A stretch of DNA of 64,000 bases, from positions 6,040 to 70,039 of the forward strand of contig JAEKLQ010000036.1 in the NCBI GenBank assembly GCA_019509785.1. The letters are read 5' to 3'. The notes under the pieces are model-generated. The model was not told where the DNA came from and did no database searches. It saw nothing but the letters and a program-made list of their open reading frames with translations. Position 1 is the first letter of the stretch. Every line of letters starts with the position of its first letter. Position numbers and translations under genes: made by a program. Source of the stretch: Fibrobacterota bacterium (GTDB taxonomy: Bacteria; Fibrobacterota; Fibrobacteria; UBA11236). Below, one piece after another: positions 26,603-35,565 of this stretch.

Positions 26603-26919
26603 CCTATACGTTACCCTACGAATCCGGTAAGGTACCCGTAAAGTTACCTTCCCCCTTTTCTTACCTTCCTCTAACGGTTTCCCGCCCGCTGCCCGCCGCC
26701 ATTACGGGCCGTATGCGGCGATCTTCTCAACGAAGGGTAAAAAGATCACAGGAAGGTGGTTCGCGCTTGCGCGATAGTCTAAAATCTTCTTGCCGATGGA
26801 CCGGTCGGATTTTCCGCTTCCACCCGGCAGCCCGCGCCACAGGCGGGCTGCAAGGTTGACGCAGCGGTCCGGATCCACGGCTTTCACCCCTCGTCGGACT
26901 CGTTCCGTGGAAGGACCTC
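26603..26919. other. 317-base gap with a hairpin
   Basis: No gene seen. The left part, next to the restriction gene, has several GTTACC/GGTAAC-type words. A perfect 9-base hairpin (GCAGCCCGC at 26827-26835 with GCGGGCTGC at 26843-26851, 7-base loop) lies 68 bases before the next ATG. It has no T-tract and may sit in the leader of the following gene. Confidence 0.5.
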
Positions 26920-27921
26920 ATGCGTTCGAAGATTCCTTTTTCGCCTTTCGCCTCCCTGCCCGCCATCGCCCTGCTCGCCATCGCCTTCACCGGATGCGAT
27001 TTCCTTCCGCAAGCGACTTCCGCCGATGGTGATCAGGCCTCCGCTTCCCCCAATGCCACCACAGATGCGCAAGGGGCCACCCTCGCCGAAGCCGCCGATC
27101 TGATGCCCATGGGCGCTCCCGTGATCGATGACGGCTCCGGTAACGGCCTCGCCAAGCTCACCGGCGACCCCATCATGTGGAAGAGCGATCTCGAAGATCA
27201 GACCTCGACCTGCTGGGGCCCGCGCAACAGCTCCGGCTACGTGTCCACCGCTTGCGGCGAATGGGGCGGTATCGGATCCTTGGGCGCCAAGTTGTCCGAG
27301 AACGGGATTAGCCGGTCGGGCACCAAATCCCTGTCTTTCACCTATAGCAAAAACGAAGACGTGGCCGGGGCCGGCCTTACGCTTTCGGCCAACGTGGTGG
27401 ACGTGCGCGCCTATTACTACTTCGCTCCCGGCTACGATTTCGGCCAAGGCGTGAAGATCGCCCGCGTTTCGTCGTTCAACGATGCGACCCAGATGAACGA
27501 TATCGACATCGTATCCACCGTGCGCAGCCGCGGCGGGTCCAACCAATGCGGCACCACCGACATGGCCGACATGGGCCTGTTCTTCAACGGCCGTCCGGTC
27601 GGCTTCGACTGGGGCAACCTGACCGTTCCCGTGAGCTTCCAGCGCGGCCGCTGGTACGAGATGGAATACCAGGTGTTCTTGAACACCCCGGGCCTGCACG
27701 ACGGCTGGGTCAAGGTTTGGATCGACGGCGTCCAGGTGGGCACCAAGACCGGCCTCAACATCCGCGGCAACGGCGGCTGGAACGTGAAGCTGAACCGCGT
27801 CCGCGTGGGCGGCTGGTACTCCAATTCGGCCAACGGCAACTCGTGCGCCAATCCCGCCCAAGCTTCCACCATGTACGTCGATGACGTGGCGGTGAGCACC
27901 CAGTACATCGGACCGAACTAA
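26920..27921 (+). CDS. lipoprotein with ConA-like polysaccharide lyase fold
   Basis: A 333-residue lipoprotein (lipobox FTGC, Cys25) with a low-complexity Ala/Asp/Thr linker to about residue 60, then a beta-jelly-roll domain. The end of the domain, GWVKVWIDGVQVGTKTG and later MYVDDVAVSTQYIGPN, is characteristic of the PL14/PL20-like polysaccharide lyase and ConA-lectin superfamily. Cys pairs in CWGPRNSSGYVSTACGEWGG-like and SNQCG segments suggest disulfides. Action on uronic-acid-containing glycans such as alginate is possible but substrate residues cannot be assigned. A strong terminator follows. Confidence 0.7.
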   Translation: MRSKIPFSPFASLPAIALLAIAFTGCDFLPQATSADGDQASASPNATTDAQGATLAEAADLMPMGAPVIDDGSGNGLAKLTGDPIMWKSDLEDQTSTCWGPRNSSGYVSTACGEWGGIGSLGAKLSENGISRSGTKSLSFTYSKNEDVAGAGLTLSANVVDVRAYYYFAPGYDFGQGVKIARVSSFNDATQMNDIDIVSTVRSRGGSNQCGTTDMADMGLFFNGRPVGFDWGNLTVPVSFQRGRWYEMEYQVFLNTPGLHDGWVKVWIDGVQVGTKTGLNIRGNGGWNVKLNRVRVGGWYSNSANGNSCANPAQASTMYVDDVAVSTQYIGPN

Positions 27922-27998
27922 GAGCCGCTAGCCCGGCGGTTGCTTAAGGGCCGCCGGCCCGCGGCCCGCTGGGGTCGATGCCGGACAAGAATCGAATA

Positions 27999-28030
27999 AG
28001 GGCCGTCGGGAGATCCCGGCGGCCCTTTTC
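27999..28030 (+). terminator. intrinsic terminator of the ConA-fold lipoprotein gene
   Basis: A 13-base stem with one G-T pair (AGGGCCGTCGGGA, 27999-28011; TCCCGGCGGCCCT, 28014-28026) and a 2-base nominal loop is followed by TTTTC. It ends the plus-strand transcript 78 bases after the stop codon. The minus-strand kinase operon ends on the other side. Confidence 0.85.
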
Positions 28031-28074
28031 ATTTCACCCGTTTATTCCGCCATTTCATCCGGGATGAATGCGAT

Positions 28075-30459
28075 TCAGGAAGTTCCCTGGTGGGCGTGCG
28101 CGAAACTCGCCAAAGCCTCGCGAAGCTCCGCCAACTTGGGGGGTTTGCTCAGGAGGAGATCCACGTGCGGGGGCATCTCGCCTTCGTCGAGCAGGGATTG
28201 GCCCCAACCCGTCAACAGGATCACGGGCGTGGAAGGCGAGGCCTCCTTGACCGCGGCGGCCACCTTGCGGCCGTCCACGTAGGGCATGCCCAGATCGGTC
28301 ATCACCAGATCGAAAGTCCCGCCCGAAGCGTGCGGGGCCCTCGAAGCTAGGGCGGCCTTGAAGGTATCGATGCCCGCTTGCCCTCCATTCGCCGTGGTCA
28401 CGTCGTGGCCATCGGCCTTGAGAGTGTCGCGCAGAACCTTGGCCACCAGGGGATCATCGTCCACCACCAATACGCGCAGCTTGGCGGGCACCCTGGGAGG
28501 GCCGGGCTTGGCGGCCGGCGCCGGGGCTATGGCGGCGGCGGCCGGGAAGGTGAGCCGGAAGGTGGTGCCTTTGCCCGGGGCGCTTTCGATTTCCAAATCG
28601 GCGCTATGCCTTTCCGCCACGCCGAAAACCATGGCCAGCCCCAGTCCCGTGCCACGCTCACCTTTAGTGGTGTAGAAAGGCTCCAGGCAGCGCCGGCGCG
28701 TTTCTTCGTCCATGCCGGTGCCCGTATCGGACACCTCCACCAACACCAGTTCCTTCTGCGTGCGCGTGCGCAGGGTGAGGGTGCCGCCTTGCGGCATGGC
28801 ATCGAAGGCGTTGAGGAAAAGGTTGGTCAGGGCCTCGCGGACCTCCCCTTCCACCGCCATGACCGGCGGCAGGGCCTGATCGAATTCGGTTTCGATCCGG
28901 ATCACCAGGCCCCGCTGCTGCGGTTCGTCGTTCCAGCGCGCCCGCGTCAGATCGATCACCTGTTGCAGTGAACGATTGAGGTTCACGGGCACCAGGGCCA
29001 TTTTGGCTTCCCGTTTGCGCGAGTATTCCCGCATGCGGCCCACCGTTGCTGAAACGTCCTCGATGGCGTGGGCGATGGTCTGCAACTGTTCCCGCGATTG
29101 CGGGCCCAGGGCCTTTTCCCGCTCCAGGATGGCCTCGGCATAGAGCGCCGCCGGCGAGATGGCGTTGTTGATGTCGTGGGCGATCCCGCTGGCCATCTGG
29201 CCCAGGGCGCGCAGGCGCTCCTGGTCCATCACGGTTTGCTGCGACCGTCTCAGGTCCTCGTAGGCCTGTTGCAAGGCGCCGTAAAGGCGCGCCTGGTGGG
29301 CGGCCAAGGCGGCATGCGCGCTCAAGAGCCGGAGGAATTCGCGGTCCACCTGTCCGAAAGCGTCCGGCTCGCGGCGCGCGGCCGCCAGCACCCCGAACAC
29401 CGAGTTCTCCACGATGAGCGGGGCCAGCATCAGCGAACGCAATCCGCAAGCGGCCAGGCGATCGGCGAAGGGGGCGCGCAGGGCGGTGACATCGGCTTCG
29501 TAAACCAGTTGCCCCTTTACGCTGCGATCCAGCCCGCTGGCATCGATGGGTATGCGGGTGTTGAGCTCCAGGCCCGCGGAGGATGCCATCGCCGCGGTTT
29601 TGTCTCCCATGGTGGTCACGGTCAGCTTTTGTTGGGTGGCTTCGTAACGGCACACGAAGACCAAGTCCACCTGCAGGTTGTCTTCCAAGGCCCCGACCAT
29701 GACCTGGAATACGCTGGCCAGATCCAGCCGTTCGCCGATCGCGCGCGTGATTTGGCTTAACAGTTCCATGCGCCCCAATTGCTCCTGGATGCGCGTGAGC
29801 ATTTCGTTGAACGCCTCGGTCAGGAGGGAAAGTTCCCCCACGTTCCGGATGGGCCGGGCGCGCACGGAATAATCCCGTCGCTCGGCCACGGCCCGGGCGA
29901 TGTCGGCCAGATCGGTAATGGGCGCCGAGATGCGCTGCTGCAAGGCCCGCGAGATGAGGTAGGCCAAGAGGAAGGCCACTCCGCCCACCACCACCGCCAC
30001 CAAGGCGTACAGGCGGAAGCGCGCCGAAATGGCCCCCAGATCCGATTCCACGTAGAGCGTGCCCAAACGATGGTCGTTCTGCGCCACGGCCCGGAAGCCC
30101 CAGAGATCCCCGTGGCCGTAATGGTAGCCGTCCTGGCCGGGATGGGCCGGGAAATCGGAGGCGGGCCGGCCTTCGGGATAGGTGGTGAATATGTTGCCGG
30201 ACGCATCGTAAAGGACGGCGCCTACGATGTGATGCTCGGCCTTGAGCGCGGACAGCATTTCGGCGGCGCCCCGGCGATCCTCGAAGGCCAGGACCGCGGT
30301 GCTGTTGTCCGCCACGATGGACGCGATGGTGGCCAGATTCCGCGTGACCGCCTTGCGGAAGGCCACCATGTCGTAAGCCAGGAAGCTGGCGCAAGTCAGG
30401 GTCAGCACCGTCCCGCTGGTCAGAAGCATGATTGCCATCAGGCGTTGGCGCAACGGCAT
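28075..30459 (-). CDS. hybrid sensor histidine kinase with receiver domain
   Basis: A 794-residue membrane histidine kinase. Order of parts: transmembrane helix 1 (about 8-30), periplasmic CHASE8-like domain (to about 150), helix 2 (YALVAVVVGGVAFLLAYLI), HAMP (RISAPITDLADIARAV), GAF (about 240-390), HisKA with phospho-His428 (ASGIAHDINNAISP), HATPase (NLFLNAFDAM, DTGTGMDEE, GTGLGLAM) and a C-terminal receiver with phospho-Asp722 (MTDLGMPYVDG) and VVDDDP. There is no output domain and no DNA-binding partner adjacent. It is the last gene of a three-gene operon after a TonB receptor and YfiR, 3 bases after the YfiR stop, so YfiR probably modulates the periplasmic domain. Confidence 0.92.
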   Translation of the reverse strand: MPLRQRLMAIMLLTSGTVLTLTCASFLAYDMVAFRKAVTRNLATIASIVADNSTAVLAFEDRRGAAEMLSALKAEHHIVGAVLYDASGNIFTTYPEGRPASDFPAHPGQDGYHYGHGDLWGFRAVAQNDHRLGTLYVESDLGAISARFRLYALVAVVVGGVAFLLAYLISRALQQRISAPITDLADIARAVAERRDYSVRARPIRNVGELSLLTEAFNEMLTRIQEQLGRMELLSQITRAIGERLDLASVFQVMVGALEDNLQVDLVFVCRYEATQQKLTVTTMGDKTAAMASSAGLELNTRIPIDASGLDRSVKGQLVYEADVTALRAPFADRLAACGLRSLMLAPLIVENSVFGVLAAARREPDAFGQVDREFLRLLSAHAALAAHQARLYGALQQAYEDLRRSQQTVMDQERLRALGQMASGIAHDINNAISPAALYAEAILEREKALGPQSREQLQTIAHAIEDVSATVGRMREYSRKREAKMALVPVNLNRSLQQVIDLTRARWNDEPQQRGLVIRIETEFDQALPPVMAVEGEVREALTNLFLNAFDAMPQGGTLTLRTRTQKELVLVEVSDTGTGMDEETRRRCLEPFYTTKGERGTGLGLAMVFGVAERHSADLEIESAPGKGTTFRLTFPAAAAIAPAPAAKPGPPRVPAKLRVLVVDDDPLVAKVLRDTLKADGHDVTTANGGQAGIDTFKAALASRAPHASGGTFDLVMTDLGMPYVDGRKVAAAVKEASPSTPVILLTGWGQSLLDEGEMPPHVDLLLSKPPKLAELREALASFAHAHQGTS

Positions 30460-30462
30460 GGC

Positions 30463-31047
30463 TTATTCCCTGCCCGTCATGGTAACCTGGGCCACCTTCA
30501 GGAGCTTGGAACTCACGGATAAATCGGCCTCCTGAACCGCATCCAGGTTGATCTTGAAGCGTACCTTTCCGGCTTCTTCCACGAAACGGATCATGCCGCC
30601 TTGGGCGAGGAAATCCCGGGACTCGCCTACCGTAAGTATTTTCCGATCCTTCAGCGAAGCGATCATGCCATCGAGACGGCTCGCCTCGTTGGCGCCGATG
30701 AAGAGCACGTGGCATTCCTTGATGTCTTCTATGCGCTTGAAACGTTTGACCACGATGGGGCGGTCCCGCACCGATTCGCCCTTCACCACCTCGTCCAGGA
30801 AGTCGTCGAAGGGATCGTCTCCCAGGATGCCCACCACCAGGGAATCCTTGGGGCCCTGGAAGGCGCTTTCGGGCCAGTCCACGAACTGGGCGAAGTTGAA
30901 CAGGAAAACCGCCTGGACCCGATGCTCCTTATCAGGGCCGGCATGGGCCGGTCCGCCCAGGGCCAGGATGGCGGATACCAGCGCCGGCATCCATCGCGCC
31001 ACCGTCCGACGCGCCGCCCCCAGGGACATGTTCCTCGTCACCGACAT
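30463..31047 (-). CDS. YfiR family (DUF4154) periplasmic protein
   Basis: A 194-residue member of the YfiR/DUF4154 family, periplasmic repressors of membrane sensors such as the diguanylate cyclase YfiN. Signal peptide to about residue 36 (ILALGGPAHAG), then the family hallmarks VQAVFLFNFAQFVDWPESAF, LVVGILGDDPF, CHVLFIGANE, KILTVGES and GGMIRFVEEAGKVRFKINLDA. Its ATG shares one base with the TonB receptor stop (TGATG, 31045-31049), indicating coupled translation. Here the partner is a histidine kinase rather than a diguanylate cyclase. Confidence 0.93.
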   Translation of the reverse strand: MSVTRNMSLGAARRTVARWMPALVSAILALGGPAHAGPDKEHRVQAVFLFNFAQFVDWPESAFQGPKDSLVVGILGDDPFDDFLDEVVKGESVRDRPIVVKRFKRIEDIKECHVLFIGANEASRLDGMIASLKDRKILTVGESRDFLAQGGMIRFVEEAGKVRFKINLDAVQEADLSVSSKLLKVAQVTMTGRE

Positions 31048-33005
31048 CAGAAGTGCGCCGCCACGCGTGCCGAGGCCGAACTCGGGATTTCCTTCGGCAC
31101 CTGGGATCCGTCCTGGAATTCCTGATGCCTCCGCTCGGAAAGGTCCTGCCCCGAGAGCGTAACTTCCAGGTTACGGCAGGCCCAACCCAGCCCCAGGCCC
31201 GCGGCGGAGTAATAGGGGACTTCAGGCGTTCCCAGATCGGAGACGTAACGGAGCCATACGCTGGCCGAGAAGCCCCAACGGAGATCGACCGAGGAGCGCA
31301 GCGAATACTGCGCGTCGGGATCCTCCCCGTCGATTCCGGGCACCGGGATCGGCGTATGCCCGGCTTGGTAGCGGAAATCCTTCTTCAACCAGGTGGCGCC
31401 GGCGCGACATTGCCACCACCGCATCGGCTGCCAACCCAAATCGGCTTCCAGCCCGTAGATGTCCTGATCGGCGCCGTTGGCGATGACGGCGACGGAATCG
31501 GAGGCCGCTTCCAGGATGCGCAGATCGGAGTACCGGTTGTAGAAGGAAGAAAGCGCCACGCTCAGCATCGCGCCCAGGCTGGTGCGCCAGCCCGCCTCGT
31601 AGGCGGTCAGGTATTCCGATCCCATATCCGGGCCGCCTTCCACTGATAATGGAAAGGCGGCTTGCGGTTGCGCCGGGACGTAGAGGTCCTCGTCGATGCG
31701 GCTGGGGGCGCGCACGGCGCGCGAGACCGCAGCCCAGATGGTATTTCGGGAATCCGGGGTCCAAGCCGCGCGCGCCGACGGCATCGCCTCCAGACCGGAG
31801 TATGCGGTCCGCTGTAAACGCGTTCCCAAAGTGAAACGAATCCGATCGGGCCAGACCTCGATTTGATCCTGCGCGAACAGGTTGAAGTCGTGGAGGTCGC
31901 GGTAGGCCGGGCGGAATTGCAGCACCGCGCCATTGGTCACTTCGTCCTGGGAGAGCCGGTAGCCGGTGCCCCAGGTGATCGCGTTCCGATCGCCCAGGGC
32001 GAAGCGGTGCTGGAACTCCAGGTCCCAAGTGCGCAAATCCTCTTGGAAGGTGAGTGGGATAAGGCGCGCGGTGCGATCGAAATAGGCCTGGATCTCGATA
32101 CCCGCGGGCTCGCCGGTACCCCGGGACCAGCGCGCCTCCAGGTTCTGCCCGTCCATGTCGATCTGGCCCGCGGCGGCTGGGGAAGGTTGGGTTTGCGAAA
32201 CCACAGGCTGGGAGGCCCGCCCCTGGTACAAGGAGCCGATTACGGTAAGCCGATCGCGCGGATCGGGAGTCCAATCGGATCGGAAGCCGCTCTGCGACAA
32301 TCCCCAGGTATCCTGCGCGCTACTGCCGTCCGGGAGTTCGGAAGGGAAATGCCGGAAGCGCCTCGACCAAGCGTAGAAGTGCAGGTCCTTGGCGACCTTG
32401 CCCCCGGCGCGCACGGCTTCCAGGTCGCGCATGAAAGTCCCCGCGGCCGCGGTGGCGTAGCCGCCGCCCATTTCTTCGGCAGGCCGGGTGATGATGTTGA
32501 TGACGCCGTTGACGGCGTTGGCGCCCCACAAGGCGCCGGCCGGCCCGCTGATCACTTCGATATGATCGATGTTATCGATGAGCACGTCCTGCGCGTCCCA
32601 GAGCACGCCGGCGTAGAGCGGCGTGTAGACCGAGCGCCCGTCGATCATGACCAAGAGCTTGTTGGCCGTGGAAGAGTTCTGCCCGCGGGCGGTGATCGCC
32701 CAATCGCGGGCATCGATGCGGGCCACCTGGAGGTTGGAGGCCAGGCGCAGCGCCTCGGGCAAGGTGAAGATGCCGGCGCGGCGGATCTCGTCCCGGGTGA
32801 TCACCTGGATGGACGAGGCGCTGCGGGACAATTCCTCCGCTTGGCGCGAGGCCAGGGTCACCTTGACGTCCATCAGTTCCTCGAGGCTAAGTCCCTTGAG
32901 TTGGGCGGGAGTGGGGAGGGAGTCGGTCTCCGCGGCGCGCGCAACGGAACCGAGCATGGCCGCCCCGATGGCAGCGGCCCGCGTAATCCTTCCCAAACAA
33001 TCCAT
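31047..33005 (-). CDS. TonB-dependent outer-membrane receptor
   Basis: A 652-residue TonB-dependent receptor. Signal peptide about 1-24 (MDCLGRITRAAAIGAAMLGS), a segment LKGLSLEELMDVKVTLASRQ typical of the YfiR-linked receptor subfamily, then the plug (SIQVITRDEIRRAGIFTLPE, VMIDGRSVYTPLYAGVLWD, IDHIEVISGPAGALWGANAV, GVINIITRPA) and a 22-strand barrel ending RVAAHF. The LEELMDVKVTLASR segment is close to a TonB box location. ATG 33005 is used; ATG 33029 would add eight residues. It heads the operon with YfiR and the hybrid kinase. The ligand is unknown. Confidence 0.92.
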   Translation of the reverse strand: MDCLGRITRAAAIGAAMLGSVARAAETDSLPTPAQLKGLSLEELMDVKVTLASRQAEELSRSASSIQVITRDEIRRAGIFTLPEALRLASNLQVARIDARDWAITARGQNSSTANKLLVMIDGRSVYTPLYAGVLWDAQDVLIDNIDHIEVISGPAGALWGANAVNGVINIITRPAEEMGGGYATAAAGTFMRDLEAVRAGGKVAKDLHFYAWSRRFRHFPSELPDGSSAQDTWGLSQSGFRSDWTPDPRDRLTVIGSLYQGRASQPVVSQTQPSPAAAGQIDMDGQNLEARWSRGTGEPAGIEIQAYFDRTARLIPLTFQEDLRTWDLEFQHRFALGDRNAITWGTGYRLSQDEVTNGAVLQFRPAYRDLHDFNLFAQDQIEVWPDRIRFTLGTRLQRTAYSGLEAMPSARAAWTPDSRNTIWAAVSRAVRAPSRIDEDLYVPAQPQAAFPLSVEGGPDMGSEYLTAYEAGWRTSLGAMLSVALSSFYNRYSDLRILEAASDSVAVIANGADQDIYGLEADLGWQPMRWWQCRAGATWLKKDFRYQAGHTPIPVPGIDGEDPDAQYSLRSSVDLRWGFSASVWLRYVSDLGTPEVPYYSAAGLGLGWACRNLEVTLSGQDLSERRHQEFQDGSQVPKEIPSSASARVAAHF

Positions 33006-33138
33006 CCAGGAGCCCCCCCGCTCGAACATCCCCTAACTAACGTTTATCGCGCGGCAGGACAAGCTTAAACCGCCGGCCGCACGGCTCCGAATGATGGTAC
33101 GCTTGGGGTGAATCCGCCCGGAAACCGCCGCAAGTAAG

Positions 33139-34188
33139 GTGGCGGCCCGCGGAGAACGAGAGGCCCGATTGCCGCCCTTGCGACTCCTTTCCCGCTTGCG
33201 CTTTTCCTCTCCCCTCCCGCATCGGCTTTCCTATCGCCTCTCCTATCGTATCTGGACCTGGCTGGCTTTCACCCGCGCCCCCGGCAATGCGTTTTCCTTC
33301 TGGATACGCCGCCGTCTCCGTTGGTCGCGCGGCCTGCCGACCCTCACCGATGAGCCCAAAACCGATCTCTTCGCCTATCTCGACCCGGGGCCGGCGGGAG
33401 CGGGACTGTTGCCCGCGGCATCGCGGACCAAGGAAAATGCCGAGGCCCGCGAAAGCGAACTCCGGAAACGCTACCGTCTGGAACCATTGCGGACGCGCTC
33501 AACGGCTACCGTGTACCGTAAAAACCTCTACTTGCTCGACATCCTCGAGCGGGCGGCGTCAGGCCTCGACCTGCCTCCGCGCGGGACGGGAGCCTTTTCT
33601 GAAGAGCAGGGAGACCTTCCCACTTGGAAGGGGGCCCTTAAAGCCTTGGACATAGGCGCCCAGGATTGGCATTACGTCTTCGCGTTGGAACGGTGGCTGG
33701 CGCGCGGCGTCGCGCCGCGAAGCGACGGGGCGGATCGAGAGGTGGTCCTGCGCGGGGTGGAACTGGACGGGTATGGCGTATACCCGGACCTGCGTTCGCG
33801 CTATGATTACGCCCGGGCTTACGCGGCCCAGACCGGCAATCCTTCCGTCGCCTATGAAGTCGCCGATTTCCTGAACGTCGCCGGAGATGATCTCGATGTC
33901 ATTACTTGGTTCTATCCCTTCGTGGCCCGCCACCATCTTTTGCTGTGGGGACTGCCCCTGCGGCATTTCGCTCCGGCCCGCTTGATCGAAAAGGCGGCCC
34001 GGATGCTGCGCCCGGGCGGATGGCTGGTCGCCTTCACCCATACCTCGCCGGAACAGGAGGCCTTCCTGGCGCTGGGACGCGCCGACGGCCGCCTGGAACT
34101 CGTGCGTGCGGGAGAAGCCTGCAGCCGCTTGGTGGATTTCCACGCTGAGGTGGAGGACCGCCGCTTTTCATTCTGGCGGCGGAAATGA
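33139..34188 (+). CDS. class I methyltransferase-like protein
   Basis: A 349-residue cytosolic protein. The second half has a Rossmann-like order: ALKALDIGAQDWHYVFALER (motif I position), VVLRGVELDGYGVYPD (acidic end of strand 2), LDVITWFYPFVARHHLL (motif IV position) and AARMLRPGGWLVAFTHTSPE (post motif). This suggests an S-adenosylmethionine-dependent methyltransferase, although motif I lacks the usual GxGxG. The Arg-rich first 60 residues have no clear domain. No ATG exists in the first 250 codons; GTG 33139 with AAGG just before it is the most likely start, TTG starts soon after are possible. Confidence 0.6.
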   Translation: MAARGEREARLPPLRLLSRLRFSSPLPHRLSYRLSYRIWTWLAFTRAPGNAFSFWIRRRLRWSRGLPTLTDEPKTDLFAYLDPGPAGAGLLPAASRTKENAEARESELRKRYRLEPLRTRSTATVYRKNLYLLDILERAASGLDLPPRGTGAFSEEQGDLPTWKGALKALDIGAQDWHYVFALERWLARGVAPRSDGADREVVLRGVELDGYGVYPDLRSRYDYARAYAAQTGNPSVAYEVADFLNVAGDDLDVITWFYPFVARHHLLLWGLPLRHFAPARLIEKAARMLRPGGWLVAFTHTSPEQEAFLALGRADGRLELVRAGEACSRLVDFHAEVEDRRFSFWRRK

Positions 34189-34213
34189 TTCGCGGTCTAC
34201 CTCGCCGCGGGGG

Positions 34214-34756
34214 CTACCAGACCACGGCCACGGTAGCGCCGAAGGAGACGCCGGAATTGAAGTAATAGGTTAGCGGGATGTCCAACTTGACGGGGCCGAA
34301 TCCCAGGCCGACTCCGGTCATGGCGCGCAAGCGCATGAGGGAAGGGCCGTTGCTGCTGCTGCCTTCGACGTTTACCTTGGCCGCGTCGAAAGTCACCTTA
34401 TCGGAATTGCCCGTGATGTTGGCGTCGGACTGGCCTTCCAACTTTATTTTCGCGTTGCCGAAGTCCAGGTCCGCGCCCACGCCCGCGCTCAGGTTGATCA
34501 CGCCGAACAACAAGGCGACCGCGGTATTGGCTTCGAGGGGGATGGTGTAGGTGGAGACATCGACGGCCATCTTGAACAAGGGATGGATGGCGACCTGGGC
34601 GTCCGGCGTTCCCTGCCCGTAACCCATCTGGGCCAAGAGGGCCTCCTTGTCCGTGCTGTCTTGGCCCGTGGCCCCGGACATCACGGCCTGGCGGAGATGG
34701 GCATCGTTCTCGAAGGTGCCGACGGGAACCTGCATGTCCACCTTGTCCATCTGCAT
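34214..34756 (-). CDS. outer-membrane barrel protein, C-terminal part after an in-frame stop
   Basis: A 180-residue reading frame that continues the preceding one after a single TAG codon (34757-34759). It begins MQMDKVDMQVPV and has no signal peptide of its own. The repeats of alternating residues (IPLEANTAVALLFGVINLSA, VKLDIPLTYYFNSGVSFGAT, ending AVVW) are barrel strands that would complete the upstream half. It therefore looks like the back part of a single 400-residue outer-membrane protein interrupted by a nonsense codon, unless the stop is suppressed or the ATG is used after reinitiation. Confidence 0.6.
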   Translation of the reverse strand: MQMDKVDMQVPVGTFENDAHLRQAVMSGATGQDSTDKEALLAQMGYGQGTPDAQVAIHPLFKMAVDVSTYTIPLEANTAVALLFGVINLSAGVGADLDFGNAKIKLEGQSDANITGNSDKVTFDAAKVNVEGSSSNGPSLMRLRAMTGVGLGFGPVKLDIPLTYYFNSGVSFGATVAVVW

Positions 34757-35413
34757 CTAGAAGCCGGATCCCAGCGAGATGCCCCGCCACTTCACCAGTC
34801 CCGCGAAACTCCTCTTATCCAGCAACCGGTAATTGGCGCCGATCCCCATGACCTGGTTGTCGATGGAGAAATCAGAGACCTTCATCTTGAAGGTGCCGAA
34901 CTTGGCGTTCAGGTATAGGCCCGGGACCAGGAATTTGCAGTTCAGGCCCACGTTCACTTCAGTAAGGCCGGCGCCGAAACCCGCGTAAAGATCCCCTTCC
35001 TTCGCGATCTTATCCTGGAGATGTTCATAGACGGTCGGATCCAGGCTGGGCCCTTGCACGCCCATCATGAACCCCGTGGAGACGGCGAATAGATCGTAGT
35101 TCTGGAAACCCTGGAGGGTCGCGGAATTGGTCGCATAGGCGTTGGCGTTGGCCATGCCTTGCGCCAATTGTTTCTGGCTTTGGAATTGGCTCAGCTTCGC
35201 GTTGGCCGTATCGATGGTCTTGTCGAAGGCATCCTTCACTTCCGCGTTCATCTTGTCTTCGAAGTAGGCCTGCATGGCGGGGGTGAACCTGGGATCGGAG
35301 ATCCCCTTGAAGTGGACATTGGGCGCCGAACCCGAAACGCGGAAGGCATGGGCGGTGTTCAGGGCCATGGCCGCGGCGGCCAGAACGAGCGCGGCGGTTC
35401 GGGAAACTTGCAT
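34757..35413 (-). CDS. outer-membrane barrel protein, N-terminal part ending at an in-frame stop
   Basis: A 218-residue exported protein. ATG 35413 has AGGAG at good spacing and opens a signal peptide (MQVSRTAALVLAAAAMALNT, cleavage near AHA). A helical segment (about 40-100) precedes strands typical of an outer-membrane barrel: AGFGAGLTEVNVGLNCKFL, LYLNAKFGTFKMKVSDF, GIGANYRLLD, KWRGISLGSGF. The chain then stops at TAG in the middle of a strand pattern, and the same frame stays open for another 180 codons. The original codon was possibly CAG (Gln). Confidence 0.65.
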   Translation of the reverse strand: MQVSRTAALVLAAAAMALNTAHAFRVSGSAPNVHFKGISDPRFTPAMQAYFEDKMNAEVKDAFDKTIDTANAKLSQFQSQKQLAQGMANANAYATNSATLQGFQNYDLFAVSTGFMMGVQGPSLDPTVYEHLQDKIAKEGDLYAGFGAGLTEVNVGLNCKFLVPGLYLNAKFGTFKMKVSDFSIDNQVMGIGANYRLLDKRSFAGLVKWRGISLGSGF

Positions 35414-35565
35414 GTTACTCCTGTCGCGGTTGGGTATCGGGGTCCTAGCCGGAATCATATCAATCCCGGCATCCGGGGTTCAAGGGAACATCGAGGAGTA
35501 ATGAAGGGAAGAGGTTACCGCGATCCGGATCATATGCCTTAGGGCCTCCGCCCGGGTAAATCGCC

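Noticed and set aside
28664-30715. Second minus-strand frame of 683 codons over the histidine kinase gene
   Set aside because: Overlaps the true kinase in another frame and is Arg/Gly/Pro-rich with no domains.
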